Shown piece by piece: positions 12,663 through 24,060 of a DNA stretch of 64,000 nt. Source of the stretch: Nephrocerus scutellatus (taxonomy: Eukaryota; Arthropoda; Insecta; Diptera; Pipunculidae); NCBI GenBank assembly GCA_947095585.1, contig OX352762.1:121302930-121366929 (forward strand), written 5' to 3'. Made by a program: the position numbers and the translations under genes. The number at the start of each line of letters is the position of its first letter. Position 1 is the stretch's first letter. Under the pieces are notes generated by a model, which made no database searches, was not told where the DNA came from, and was given only the letters and a program-made list of their open reading frames with translations.

Positions 12663-15235
12663 GTGAACTTAGTCAGTAAAATCAATCACACTTTCTAACA
12701 TCATTATGTCGCACTCTCAATTTTACCCACTACCAAACTCGCCTAAAGAAGTATAACTTCAAAAATCTGGCAAACTTATGGTCAACGCAATGATTGTGAG
12801 CCCGAAGGGCGAAGCTTATATTCCAATGACATGAACACTTTTCAGCGAACGTGTGTACATTTGTACGTTTGTTTGTCGTGTCGTATATCTAGGCTGCTAC
12901 CAGTCAAAATTTGATGGGGCTTGTTTTAAAACAATTGGTTAGCGCTCGGCTTGCGAAGGCGTCACGTTTTCATTCATAGGGGTTACGAGTGCTACCCTGA
13001 GAAAACTGAAAAATATACTCAATCTACGCATCGCTATCGATTTTTTTAAACCCCAAACGTTTGCAAAGTAAAATGTGTTTTTTCAGTCTATTTCAAAAAT
13101 AGCTTATGACTGATCATATGAAAGACCTGCATTTAACGTTGCATACTATTAGGCTTCTAAGATAAATTAGGCCTGAGACTGAATTACAACTTAATATACA
13201 TAGACGGGTGTATGTAGTGACTCGCCTAGCAGAATACATTAGCTCGTGTGTCTATAATAGTGGAAAGTTTCTGGTAGGAACTCGTACATCTCGGCTTCTA
13301 TCAGTCAGAATTTAATGGGCGCGTGTAAAAAAATTTTTGTAGAAAAACAAAAACAAAATATCACAACAATTTTTGCCAATCATCTTCTTCTACTTCTTAA
13401 AACATAATTTATTTAATCTGACAAATCTGAACAAAAAAGCGATATCACAATATCAGAGGTATCGTTAAATTCAAAAGATTTATTATTTCTGTAATGCATT
13501 AACATTCAATCGAAAATAGTTTCACACTTTTCAATATTTTTAGAGCGTTCTATATATAGAAAGATAAACCGCTAAGCGCACTCAAAAATTAATTGTTTCG
13601 CTGAGAGAAGTGATGTTATGCGAGTCAGTAAAATTTATTATTACCCATTTGGGAAAGGATAGGTATGCTAAGTCGTAAAGTGACAAACACTCACTCATGG
13701 GTCTGCCTTTCTATTTCTATTGCAAGAATGAGACATTAGGAAACACAATATGTGTGATGTGCATACATTCGGAAGTATATAAGAATGTTTTGCATTTATT
13801 TTTACACTTAAAATGGAAAATCAAAAGCATCATTCAGTCTTTCATCGGAATTCTCATCAAATTAGTGCTGGAAATATCAAAAGCGGAAAATGTCATTGCT
13901 TGCCAACGGGTAATTCAATCACTCAACCGAAATGTTACCCGGCGCTAAGTGTACAGTCACACGATTTATGTGATGAATTGCTGAGTGAATGTGAAGAGCA
14001 AAAAAAATGTTGTTCTATATTTTTCAGCGTTTAGCTTCAAGGAGGCGTGTACAAAGCGAAAGTTAAATGCCAAACTGTTGCACTTGAATGATTTTCCCTT
14101 TACCGAAAACACCGATACAATGGGTTGTTGTCATTCTGTAATTAAACGTTTCACAATTGAAGATAACATGTTTGACATGTATTATGACATTTAATAGTTC
14201 AAGTAAGAAAAGTTGGTAGGTTTCCTTTATTTTATTGTATTCAATAGATGTATGATGATGGGGGATCATTGGGTGTTGTAAGGTTCAAAGTTTAACTTAC
14301 GCAAACGAGCCACTCAGTTTAGGCTTATTTGCAATATGGTTAAAAAAGGGTAGGAAAAGCATTTATACCCAGAACTACCAGAATACTGTGTTGATCGTAT
14401 TTCACTGCATCCATCCATACTGACGTTTTCGTAGCTTTCCCATCACATCACTTGTAGCTTATTGACTCCTTCTTATATAAATATATCACTCGGTTTCTAA
14501 GCTCTTGGACAAATTCTAAAGTCACTTCAGATGCAATCTACCCCTTCGTCCAATAATAAAATGCAGTTGTATCTCTATTCTTGCACAAGTCGATAATTGC
14601 GACCCCAAATTGCAACTTTAGGTAATCAGAATTAGGTAGATGGGAATGGTCTAAGAAATATCAAACATTTAATCCGTTTTAAGACAATTTCAACCAAAAA
14701 ACTACGGCTTTAGATTTGAGGAGCGGCCGATGAGTCCGAATTTAAATGGTTTTGTAAGCTTAACACTATTGCACTAAAAAGAAAACCTTGTACCTATTAC
14801 ATAAACAAAGCTAGGAGGGGATAACTTTTCTAATTTGTACATATGCGACACGAAACCAGAGAGTTGTTAGTGATCAGAAACTCATCAAATCCTTGATCAC
14901 TTTAAAACGTTGATGTTGTTGATGATGCTTAAGGAGGAACCAAATATTTGTGGATAACACTAGCATTGTTTCCAGAAAAGTCTTCAAAGCATTTGTTTAA
15001 AAGGTAAGGAATTTGAAAAGCATGTGAGTTTTTGTTTTTGTCACTTTACTGTTTTACACCAGGCCAAAGAGTTTCTACGTTCACAAGGTCTTGCATAAAA
15101 ATCATTCTTGCCCTATTGATAGTGCACCTTGTGATCCAAAAAATGGTGAACTAAAAACTCCAGACGGTTCAGCAATAGTTCAGCTACTGGAACATAATGT
15201 TATGAGGCTCACAAAACTTTACTATATAAAAAAAA
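12663..15235. other. Intergenic with one dispersed duplicated motif
   Basis: No recognisable gene. A ~55-bp segment at about 12887-12945 (CGTATATCTAGGCTGCTACC...) recurs in diverged form at about 13285-13345 (CGTACATCTCGGCTTCTATC...). This suggests two fragments of one unclassified repeat. Small ORFs at 13697-14194 have no motifs I recognise. Confidence 0.4.
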
Positions 15236-15620
15236 ATTAAATTGATTACATTAAAAGGCACAGTAGACGAATCCTTGCTAAGCATCACTCACAGAGACGC
15301 AGAAGCTTGGAAGTCTCTTAGTGATTATGCAGTAAGTAATTTCTTTCGAAAACTTTTTAGAAAGCCGCTTGAATGGAATGAAGAAGATGAAGATCTAATC
15401 TCTGTATGAAAAAGATGAAGATCAAATCTCTGTACTGCGCTTACAACTTCATGAAGCTATGTCGAATATTGAAGATTAAGATCTAAACTCTGTAATGCTC
15501 TTACAACTTCATGAAGATGTGTCCAATATTGAAGAAATAACATCCATACATGTTGAAATAAAAAATAGAAATTAGAAGAGCTATCTGTGAATATAGTGGA
15601 GAACTGGATTGCTGAAAAAG
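15236..15620 (+). pseudogene. Decayed coding remnant with 60-bp tandem duplication
   Basis: A frame at about 15260-15410 reads like a protein fragment with an acidic EWNEEDEDLISV string. It then breaks into two adjacent 60-bp repeats (15421-15480 and 15481-15540), each containing TTACAACTTCATGAAG. A later piece (about 15565-15620) reads LEELSVNIVENWIAEKGVLG. The acidic W-x-E-ED string and the V-NW element vaguely recall the C-terminal part of pogo/Tigger-type transposases. That assignment is weak. Confidence 0.25.
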
Positions 15621-16049
15621 GAGTATTGGGGCGTAGGGAATAAGAATAACTACTGAAATAATCAATTAAGCGATGGTGTGGGAATTGAAGACGTTCTAGT
15701 ACTCGAGAGAAATGTCGGTTCGAATGAGGTAATATCTAGCAATTGCTTGGAATAGTCAATACAAAACAATGTCGTCAGTGAAGTCATAATTACACTTCAA
15801 AGAAAGTCAGAAAACAGACTTTCAATAAGCAAAAAATAATCCCACACTGATTTTCGTTCAGCCATTCGTAACTTTGCATTCACTTAATAAAGGGAATTTC
15901 GGTTAAATACAAATTAGACGTATTGAGAATTTTCATTTCCACTAAAAATATGTTCGAAGCTTGCTACCTCCGAATCACTGCTATTATCAATACGTGCGCT
16001 GGCCAGTACCACAATTACCGCATTAGTGCGCCATTTCGATACCACTATC
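15621..16049. other. No gene recognised
   Basis: AT-rich sequence with no supported feature. Confidence 0.4.
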
Positions 16050-16560
16050 CTCGGGAGACATATTAAGGGTTATTTGATAGTTTTTAAATCCAATCTGTAG
16101 CGTTCAAGTACGAGAAGTGCGAAGTCTGAAACCTGTAAGGGCTCGACAAATGCAAAAATAGTGGATGGGAGATCATTTCCCATTTACTTCCTTACAGATC
16201 CTGCTGAAGGTGTTATGTAAAATACCCAGTTTAGCAGCGTGGCTTTCCACCGCCTAGTGACCTGTACTAATAGCCACAATTCTGGCAATATCCTATTAAA
16301 GTTTTGATATTAACTCTGTGGTGCTCTTTTGATTGCAGGAGAGCTATAACATTCTTATGGAAAGAGAGAATTTGTTCCTTGACTAAGCTCAGTGAACAGC
16401 TGACTGTTTCTATAGAGCCGGTGTCCTTCTTCGCTAATTCCTCTGCTTTCTTATTACAACCGATTTTTCTGTTCCCTGGTACCAAAACAATGGTTATGTC
16501 CAGGATTTACTTACTCGAATTTCTGCTTGGCACTGTTTAAGAAGTTCATGTTTACATGTT
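16050..16560 (-). pseudogene. LINE 3' fragment: RNase H C-terminus
   Basis: On the minus strand, 16485-16267 encodes VPGNRKIGCNKKAEELAKKD, a mutated form of the RNase H block VPGH-GI-GN-KADELA, followed by the region toward the 3' end. Extensive nucleotide similarity with 60810-61310 (shared AACTCTGGCAATATCCT-like and TTAAGGGTTATTTGATAG-like blocks) shows two copies of one family. Catalytic residues are mutated. Confidence 0.65.
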
Positions 16561-17079
16561 GGCTGTATATACACATATACCAACCATTTCAATGGTTCGT
16601 ATTTTGGCATATTACCCTACAAGCCTTCCTTATCGCTGAAATATTTACCTAAAAGAAGCCTCTGTTACAGATAATTTAACTAAATCGCGACACTACACTA
16701 CAGTCGTAGTCGTGTTGTGAACTAATAACTGACTGAAGATCTTACAAACGCAACCGGAACGAACCCGGTTTTGACCAGTGTTGAAACTGAAAGCGGGGAC
16801 TTATACAAAGAGGTAAGAGTGCACTTTCAATTGCCTACGCTAATCTTGGATACTACTGAACCTTATTTCATCACTGTAAATTGTTTTTTGACCCGGAGTT
16901 TATAGGCTATACTTTGTTGGTCAGTGGTAGGGATATGCCCACATGCCCATGCATTCATTTGAGGCAAATCGATTATGTAAGACTGGGCAAGTTTGTCAAA
17001 TCTAATGACTTCAAAGATTCGACTTAACATCACATATTAATATTGCAACTTAAAACTAATCAATAAAATAAATAAAAGT
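16561..17079. other. No gene recognised
   Basis: Spacer between two LINE fragments. It may be further diverged LINE sequence. No motifs could be supported. Confidence 0.4.
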
Positions 17080-17560
17080 TCAACTGAGGTATTTGTTATC
17101 TTTGCCCCTATGACTTTGATAGATTAAGTTTTTCTGAAAAGACACCTGCACCGACTTCATTCTTCATCCAAGATCAATCAGTGTAGATTGTCACGTCAAA
17201 TTGCCTCGTTAATTTAACGTCCTTCCAGTTTTTTTTAGTCGGAAACTCGAAATCAAAGATGGAGTTGAAGATCAGTATTGGATGCAGTAGTCAGTAAATG
17301 ATGATGGGTCGTACTGCACTGCACGTCGCGACATATTTGATAAATATGTCAGGAGGTAGTTTAATACGGTGTTTTAGGTATCGGTGGAACATGACTGTAA
17401 AGCTCATTATCGAGCTGTAAAGCTCATTATCGCGCAAGAATCGAGATATTACTATATTGGCAACAATCCTAGGAGCAGTGTGACATCCACACAGCAATTC
17501 TTTGATAAAAACCAGGACCACATTACATAGATTGCATTAATAGATTTTCGCGACGATTCT
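17080..17560 (-). pseudogene. LINE fragment between RT and RNase H
   Basis: The minus-strand frame contains LPPDIFIKYVATCSAVR, matching YVATCSVVR at 61954-62154 (minus). There it follows the diagnostic post-RT segment LSRLQRSAAVGITDALRSCP. Blocks such as TCGGAAACTCGA are shared with 61760. This identifies a second copy of that RNase H-bearing LINE segment. It carries stops and has no intact domain. Confidence 0.55.
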
Positions 17561-18774
17561 TACCTTATTTAGAAGGTCACTTTTCAAAAAGAAAAATATT
17601 AAATGTAGAAAATACCGGGCAACTTGTCACAAAATCCTTCAGCTTTGATTGCTGACTACGAAAATACAATGATTTAACGGTACGCGTTTAATGTTTCGTG
17701 CGACTGATGAATTCTCCTCATAGGATTCACAAGTTGACACATTGCTTTTGACCAAAAATAAAAATAAAATTTTGACAACTTTATTAGATCGGACAAGAGT
17801 TCTTAGCCCATTTTCCTGTGATTTCTTGGCCAATTGTCAGCAAGAAAGAATTCATGTGCTGCTATAATGCAATTACATTCATTTTCATGTGGCATCTCAG
17901 CAGTTGTTCTGCTGGGCGGTTGGCATTGGCAATGACACTTTGGTTAGCAATAAAATAATCTGCCCTAATAAATTGGTTACATGACGAGCGGCATTACGAG
18001 ATTGTTTGCATTGGTTTTTTCCGTTCGCTTGTCGTCGACGTGCTAGTGGGAGAATTCAGGTGCACTGACATTTATATTGTTTTGTTGTTCTGTGAGGACC
18101 AGTTTATAGCTTAGGCACATAATTAACGGTTTATTTCTGACTGTTTTTGTCATCATAATTATTTTGTAATGCAGCAATGTGGTATCGTTAGGCCGTCGCA
18201 TCGCATGCCACACATTTTTCAATGATGATTGAATGCGATGAAAATATTTTCACTTTTTCGTTTCTTTTCGTTTTTCAAATTAATTCTCTTTGCTAACTTA
18301 AAACACTACATTCAGTTGGCCCTAGATACAAGTATTAATGAAGTTCATGTTTCAAAGTGCAAAACGTGCACTGTCCGCGGATTTGTTACAAATAAACAAA
18401 GAATTAACCAACAATCAAGCATAGACTGAGTATGTGAAGAATTTCGTATTTGTTGAATGATGACCAACAAACAAAAAATTAAATTAAGAGAACAAGGATC
18501 CTTATAAATTAATGTAAATTGCAGAAATTAAAAACAAATTTAACTGCAACTGTTGTAAGCTTTTCCCACTCTTCAATCACAGAATGGAGAACTCGCACTG
18601 CTCTACCGAGGTCGGGAGGAAAATTCGAAAATTTAGGCAAGATAACGCGCTATCATGCGGTTTCTTTAACGTCATAATTAATGCGAAACTCTCAGGTCCA
18701 CGATAAAGGCACAATTATCTTCAAATCTGTTCAACTGACGACATTGATATCATTGGCAAAACTCAGTGAGATTA
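17561..18774. other. Intergenic, no gene recognised
   Basis: Largely unique-looking AT-rich DNA. The interval 17880-18200 has mixed composition and no repeat signature, so it could be regulatory, but no specific element can be named. Confidence 0.4.
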
Positions 18775-18945
18775 TTTTATAAATTGCTTGTCACGAAAGG
18801 GTTCTCATTTCGCCGTTCGGATCCGGCCTTAAATTGAAGGTCCCTTCCATTTGTGTCCAAAAATATACATGCGCAACACAAATGGTCGCGAAAAGCTAGG
18901 CCTTGGTTCGGTCTGTCGCGCCGATCATTATTATTATTATTAACT
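18775..18945 (+). mobile_element. tRNA-derived SINE, 5'-truncated copy
   Basis: This copy shares the SINE body and 3' end seen in full at 60036-60294 and 38830-39121: CTTGTCACG, ATTTGTGTCCAAAAATATAC, a GGCCTTGG...GGTCTGTCGCGCC block and a terminal (ATT)n tail. The tRNA-like head is missing. It sits directly next to the RTE-like LINE fragment that starts at about 18946. Confidence 0.7.
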
Positions 18946-20470
18946 ATGGTTGGTTGCCGCCACCAAGTATGGTCTTCGGTCATAGTAGTGGAGCCTCCAA
19001 TTCCTCAGTCAGCTGGCTAATTAGCAACTCTTGAAAGTGCTCTTCCCATCGCTCTTAGATGCCTTTGAGATCGGCGATCAGATTACCATCTTTGTCTTTG
19101 CAGTATGTGCAATGCGGTGTATACTCTTTGGTAGAACTTATGCGCCTGGTACGATCCTTGCTTTCTGTACTATTCTAGTTCACGGACGAGATTCTTTTCC
19201 AAGGCTGCTTTCTTTCGCCGGTGAACTGTTTTCTCATGTCTTCTGAGCTCTTCGTTCCGATCCCTATGACTACTGCCTAAAATGGAGTCAGAAGTACTAA
19301 TGACCGTATTATTAAGGCGTGTCCATTTCTCTTTTACGCCTGACATCTCAGTCGCAGGACTTACTCTTCCTGCATTAAGGGCGAGTCCTCTCTTCCCTTC
19401 TTTTTCTTTATGAAGGGCAACCGTATTGATTCGAATCTGATTCGCATATGCAGTCTTTCGTGATGATGCAATCCGCAGTCGGACGGATGTGCCAACGTCG
19501 ACACGGACAACTACCTCATTGGTCTGGTGCAAGAAGATAGTGCTCCGTGTCGACATTGGCACATCGGTACGTTCGTACCGTCATCAGGTTCGGGTTGTGA
19601 CGGCGGTCTATCAACATATGGTCTATGTAGTTGCGAGTGGCTCTATCAGAAAATACCTAAATGGCTTTGTGGATATTTCTACGCGCAAACCTTGTACTCG
19701 CAACGACCAAATTATTGCTTGCTGCCATCTCTATGATTCGTTGTCCATTGTCATAAGGGTTCTCGTGTAAGCTATGGGTGCCAATATACTGACTAAAAAC
19801 TGGCTCCCTATCTATTTTAGAATTCATATTTGATTTTTACATCATACTGAGGGCAGGCATGGAGTTCCCGTTCGACTGATTCAAAGAATTCTTCTTTTTC
19901 ATCATCTAGGGAATCCCCTGTAAGTGCGTGAACGTTTATGAGGCTTATGTTTTTAAATCTGTCCCGCACGCGAAGGTTGCATAGCCCTTCATTTATTGCT
20001 CTAAAGCCGATAATGGGGGGTTATATTCTTTTGCTGACTAGAAACCCCACCCCGGGCACATGATGTCTTGCATGACAGCTATAATATATGTCATATTCTG
20101 ATTTTTGTAAGACACCATTGCCCGTCCACCGCATCTCCTGGATTGTAGTTATGTCAGCCTTATATTTGGACAGGGTATCGGCCAGCTGCACAGCAGCAGC
20201 AGCTCTATACAGTGAGCTGACGTTCCACGAGAAAATTCTTAAATAGTTTAGCCCTTTTCGTTGCCGTGGTAGTCGTCGTTCATCAGTGTATCCGAGGCTG
20301 ATTTTGGGTTCTGTATTAAAGTTTTTTTACGGGCGAGGTTATTGGCCTCGCGCCAACCTAGCCCGATCATTCAGTTTTTCCTGTATTGGAGGAAAATTAA
20401 CGGCGGCCACCACGTGCAGGTTTGATCGCACTGCCGACAGTCAGAGATAGTTACGGCCACTTCCAATTCT
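18946..20470 (-). pseudogene. RTE-like LINE remnant, inverted copy
   Basis: Read on the minus strand from about 20470: a 5' leader shared with 50985-51200, an endonuclease segment (VRDRFKNISLINVHALTGDS..., then FFESVERELHACPQYDVKI), a region ending in IASSRKTAYANQIRINT, and ERWEEHF-ELL near 19040 from the linker before the RT. The same order occurs on the plus strand at 50985-53560. Frameshifts and stops are numerous. The RT itself is absent; the copy ends near 18946 against a SINE. It is a member of a broad insect LINE group with an apurinic-type endonuclease, here called RTE-like tentatively. Confidence 0.75.
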
Positions 20471-21865
20471 GATGCATTTTGTGTTATTCCCCCTATTATT
20501 CTAAAGGGCTAACCTCCAATATATTGTCATAGCTATTAAAAATGCACAACTAAAAGTTATCAGGACTATCTGTAAGGGGTTAGGAATTTGTATGGCGCTA
20601 GAATAAATTATTTTATACTTTTTTGTTCGTTTTAAATTATAAATGTATTTTTACTCAAATATCTATTTTTGTTTAACGCTTTATTCTTAAATAAAAAATC
20701 GATTAATGTTATGAATAAAGATCAAAAATACACTAACACAGGTTAAGAAGTAAATACTACTAATCGCAATCTATTGCTTTGTTCAGGAGAGTAATTCTTA
20801 CAATAGCATTATTGAGCATTTTTGTATCGAGATATATTTTATTCCGATTTGTGATAATGTAAATGAAAAATTGACAGCGTTTAACAGCACAAAGATTGTG
20901 ATTTATGTTGAATTAACAAACCCTTAATGAAAAAACTGAATGAACTTGAAACAGTCCGCCGACAAGAAGACTCGATTAATTTTTGTTTAACATTAATTAT
21001 CCAATTCACCAAATAGGGAAATCTTTCAGCTAAACACCTGCCATCGCATTTAAAAAAAAAAAACTTAAATCAAGGTCTGCCAGGTGATCGGCAGACATAT
21101 AAATTGGCCTTGAAAGTTCGATGTACAAAAGAAAGCAGCAGGAGTCTTGTCCGAAGTGCATGAATGGCGAAAATGGCAATTAAATCAGTAATAGAAGCTT
21201 TTTTTTTTTATTATTATGCCATAAACAATAGATGAGCTCACCCTCTTGTTGCTGTGAATGCACCACTGCCACAGCAACAACTCAATTTGTACGCGACTAA
21301 CAGATATTTTCAGCTTTTGCTTCATTCGCTCAATGATTCATCTCGACGAGATGCAAATTGATCAGCGGGATCAGCTCGAACTCGATCATTGAAGCGAAAA
21401 CAAAAATGTAAAACACTTAACGTTTGCAACCGGCAAGTCTATTGATCAGTTTTGGCCAGTGACTGAAATTAAGATATTTGCGCATTATCGGTCTACGGTC
21501 TATTGATTTCATTATTTTTGGTGTACGCCAATTAGCGGAACGAACGCCATTCTAATGGCAAATATTCGTTTCTTTTGTTCTTTTGTTGATTGGTTTTTTT
21601 ATTTACCCAAAAAAATTATACAAAAGTGCAGTCTATTTTAATATTATTTGTTGTACATATGTTTTAATTAGAAAGAACCACTTGGATTAATTGGTGTTTT
21701 ATAACTCGTGGTGTCATGGCGCAGTGTGGAAATGCACATCACATTCACAACATATTAACCTTCTTTCATCATCAAAATGAGACAAGTGACAATGGATTGT
21801 TGAGTTCAAACTCTAGAGGAAACGAGATGGGTACATTTAGGGTTGTTTGATAAGTCAGTGCCTGA
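20471..21865. other. Intergenic, no gene recognised
   Basis: No coding or repeat signal. The interval 21000-21560 looks unique (mixed composition, no transposon motif) and may be non-coding regulatory DNA; that is only a guess. Confidence 0.4.
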
Positions 21866-22110
21866 CCGCCTGACTGTCCACGTAAATGATAATCTTCTTT
21901 GAAGATAGTACATTATGCTTTAACCAACTCATAATCTCTTCAGTCGCTATCACCTCAGCCTGGTATACAATGCAGCGATCAGGTAGACGAACAGAGATGC
22001 TTACTTTCAGCTTGTCACAGAAGACTTCTTCTCCTACTTTAACGTCTAGCTTAGAGCCATCCGTGAAAAACTGTATGGTTTCATTATCGGCTACGGATCC
22101 ACTGTTCTAG
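21866..22110 (-). pseudogene. LINE RNase H N-terminal fragment
   Basis: The minus-strand reading gives FFTDGSKLDVKVG, then ISVRLPDRCIVYQAEVIATE, then MSWLKHNVLSSKKIII. This is the first half of an RNase H domain with its first Asp (TDGS) and Glu (QAE) retained. It closely parallels 2755-2930 (+), FYTDGSK...LPNHCSVFKADIMAINEALSWL, so it is the same LINE family on the opposite strand. It is truncated on both sides. Confidence 0.7.
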
Positions 22111-23276
22111 TCGTTTCTGGAAAGTATTGTTGTCCGAAAACCTTTTTGAAAGCATAACACTGGTGTTATGTAATCAAGTTTCGTCAGCTCTTGCCATTTA
22201 GTTATGGTGTAGTGCCCTTTTTGAAGAATTTTCCACTGATTGACAGCTAACAGTCGCGTAGCCCATATACCAAAAGGAGGGAAAAAAGCATTCCAATCTT
22301 AAAGAAATGATACAGACGTAACGCTCAAAAAACGAAGCAAAATTCTTAGATAAAAAACTCACATGGGAAAAACATCTTAAATTGGTGACCAAAAAGGCCA
22401 CAAAAGCGTTATCCTGGGGACTAAACCCAAATGATCGAACCCAGCATTTTTTACGGGTCGATAATATGGTGGGGAAAAACAATACAAAAGCTAAACAAAA
22501 GCTAAACAAAAAACAAAGGCTAGCGTATGTAGGCATATCAGGGGCAGTGAAAACTACACCTATCGCAGGCGCTGTTAAATCTAACCCCATTATACACATA
22601 GCCAAACAAGTAGAAGCCATATCCCTTCACAAAATATATAACTTAAAACAAGGAAATCACAAGGGCACTTGTGTATACTAAAAAGATTAAAAACCATAAA
22701 GGACCTAACCCGAATATGTGACCAAAACTCCATAACAATAAGCTTTATACACAAATATGAAACCATCATTCCCAAAAGGGATGAATGAAAAACAAACCCA
22801 AAGTGGATCCGAGATGGATCACCGACGGATCAAAAATAAGTGAAGAAGTAGGAGCAGGAATAGTCAGACCAAGGTGGTACAGATACATTTCACTATGCAT
22901 TATAACTCTACAATATTACAAGCGAAACTTTACGCAATAAATTCTGCAACGGAAAATTTGCTGGCAAGAAGGCTGCTAACAAGGATAAAAATAAATATAA
23001 TGTCCGATAGTCAAGCCGTGCTTAAAGCACTAAACAAGCATGAATTCCGATCAAAGGCGGCTATGGAATACCATAATGCCCTTAATAAACTGCAAAGAAC
23101 AATAAGATTAAAACTTATTTGTGTACCAGGACACGAGGGACACACTGGAAATGAGATGGCCCACTTAATGGCAAAGAAAGGTACTGAAACTCCGTCCATA
23201 GGACCAAGCGCTCTATATGGCTAAAGCAACTCAGACATAAAGAGTGAGTTAACAAAAACAGCCAGTAAAAAATAAA

Positions 23277-23690
23277 AGCCCCCCGACCCCGGGCTCGGAT
23301 CACTTCTTAATTTTTACAAAAAGTGTTGTCCATCTGAGATACACATGCGTATAAAATTTGAAGTAACACGGGTACTTTTTTTTATAAAATTTGTATGGAT
23401 GCCCACTGACCCCGTGGCCCGATCACTTTCAAATTTTTACAAAAAGTGTTGTCCATCTAAGATAAACATGCGTATAAATTTTGAAGAAAATCGGGTAAAT
23501 TTTGTAAAATATTTGTAATGGAACCCCTGACGCCGAGCCCAAGGGGCACCAAATTTTAAAAGAAAGTATTGTCGTGGGAGATACACACGTGTGTAAAGTA
23601 AAATCGGGATTTAGAAAGTGGGTTCAAAATTTATTACAAGATCTGACCAGCCAGCCAGCCACGGGCACGCGAAGTTAAAAAAGAGAATTT
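23277..23690 (+). mobile_element. Minisatellite-bearing element, copy inside LINE
   Basis: This holds about three ~120-bp units, each with CCCGACCCC, AATTTTTACAAAAAGTGTTG, GATACACATGCGTATAAA and GAAGAAAATCGGGT words. It ends with the family terminus CACGGGCACGCGAAGTT...AGAGAATTTAATAAA. Other copies lie at 35264, 40975, 47860, 48060, 50715 and 63031. The left end is truncated or unclear. Confidence 0.65.
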
Positions 23691-23844
23691 AATAAAAAGA
23701 AATTCCTGAACTTCGACGATATAAGAGCAAAAGATGCCCTAAAACTCAAAAAATAAGAGTTAAGAATCTTGTGTGTTGACGGGACATTATACCTGCATCT
23801 ACCATCTGCAAAAAATAGGAATCAGTAATAAAGAGACCATTTGT

Positions 23845-23903
23845 ATACATGCGCAACACAAATGTTCGCGAGAAGCTAGGCATTGGACCGCAATGGTCTT
23901 ATC
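23845..23903 (+). mobile_element. SINE 3' fragment inside LINE coding remnant
   Basis: TATACATGCGCAACACAAAT...GGCATTGGACCGCAATGGTCT matches the 3' body of the SINE family. It lies between the GISNKETIC-coding and CRYCNEEE-coding parts of the LINE. The (ATT)n tail is missing. Confidence 0.5.
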
Positions 23904-24060
23904 AATAACAGATACTGCAATGAAGAAGAGGAGACAATGGAACACCTCCTAGTAAAATGCCCAGCCCTTAAACAAACAAAGCTTAAACCATGGGCAAAAT
24001 AACGATCAGAAAGGATGAATACAAACAAATTCCATCCAAAGGAACTATTAGCTTTATTCA

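Larger units (their letters stand above)
22330..24060 (+). pseudogene. LINE ORF2 3' half: RNase H and CCHC, with insertions
   Basis: Domains in order: FLDKKLTWEKHLKLVTKKA at about 22340 (post-RT), KKQRLAYVGISGAVKTTP at about 22520, WITDGSKISEEVGAGIVRP at about 22810, an RNase H body at 22874-23224 (SDSQAVLKAL, then VPGHEGHTGNEMAHLMAKKG), and finally a CCHC knuckle, CRYCNEEEETMEHLLVKC (about 23908-23961). RNase H plus a terminal CCHC is typical of the I/LOA/R1/Jockey-type LINEs. Two insertions break it: a minisatellite-bearing element at 23277-23690 and a SINE 3' fragment at 23845-23903. A frameshift lies near 22860. Confidence 0.8.

Noticed and set aside
13697..14194. Series of overlapping plus-strand ORFs (60-83 residues)
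   Set aside because: Different frames overlap, no motif, no codon or splice pattern that would make an exon credible.
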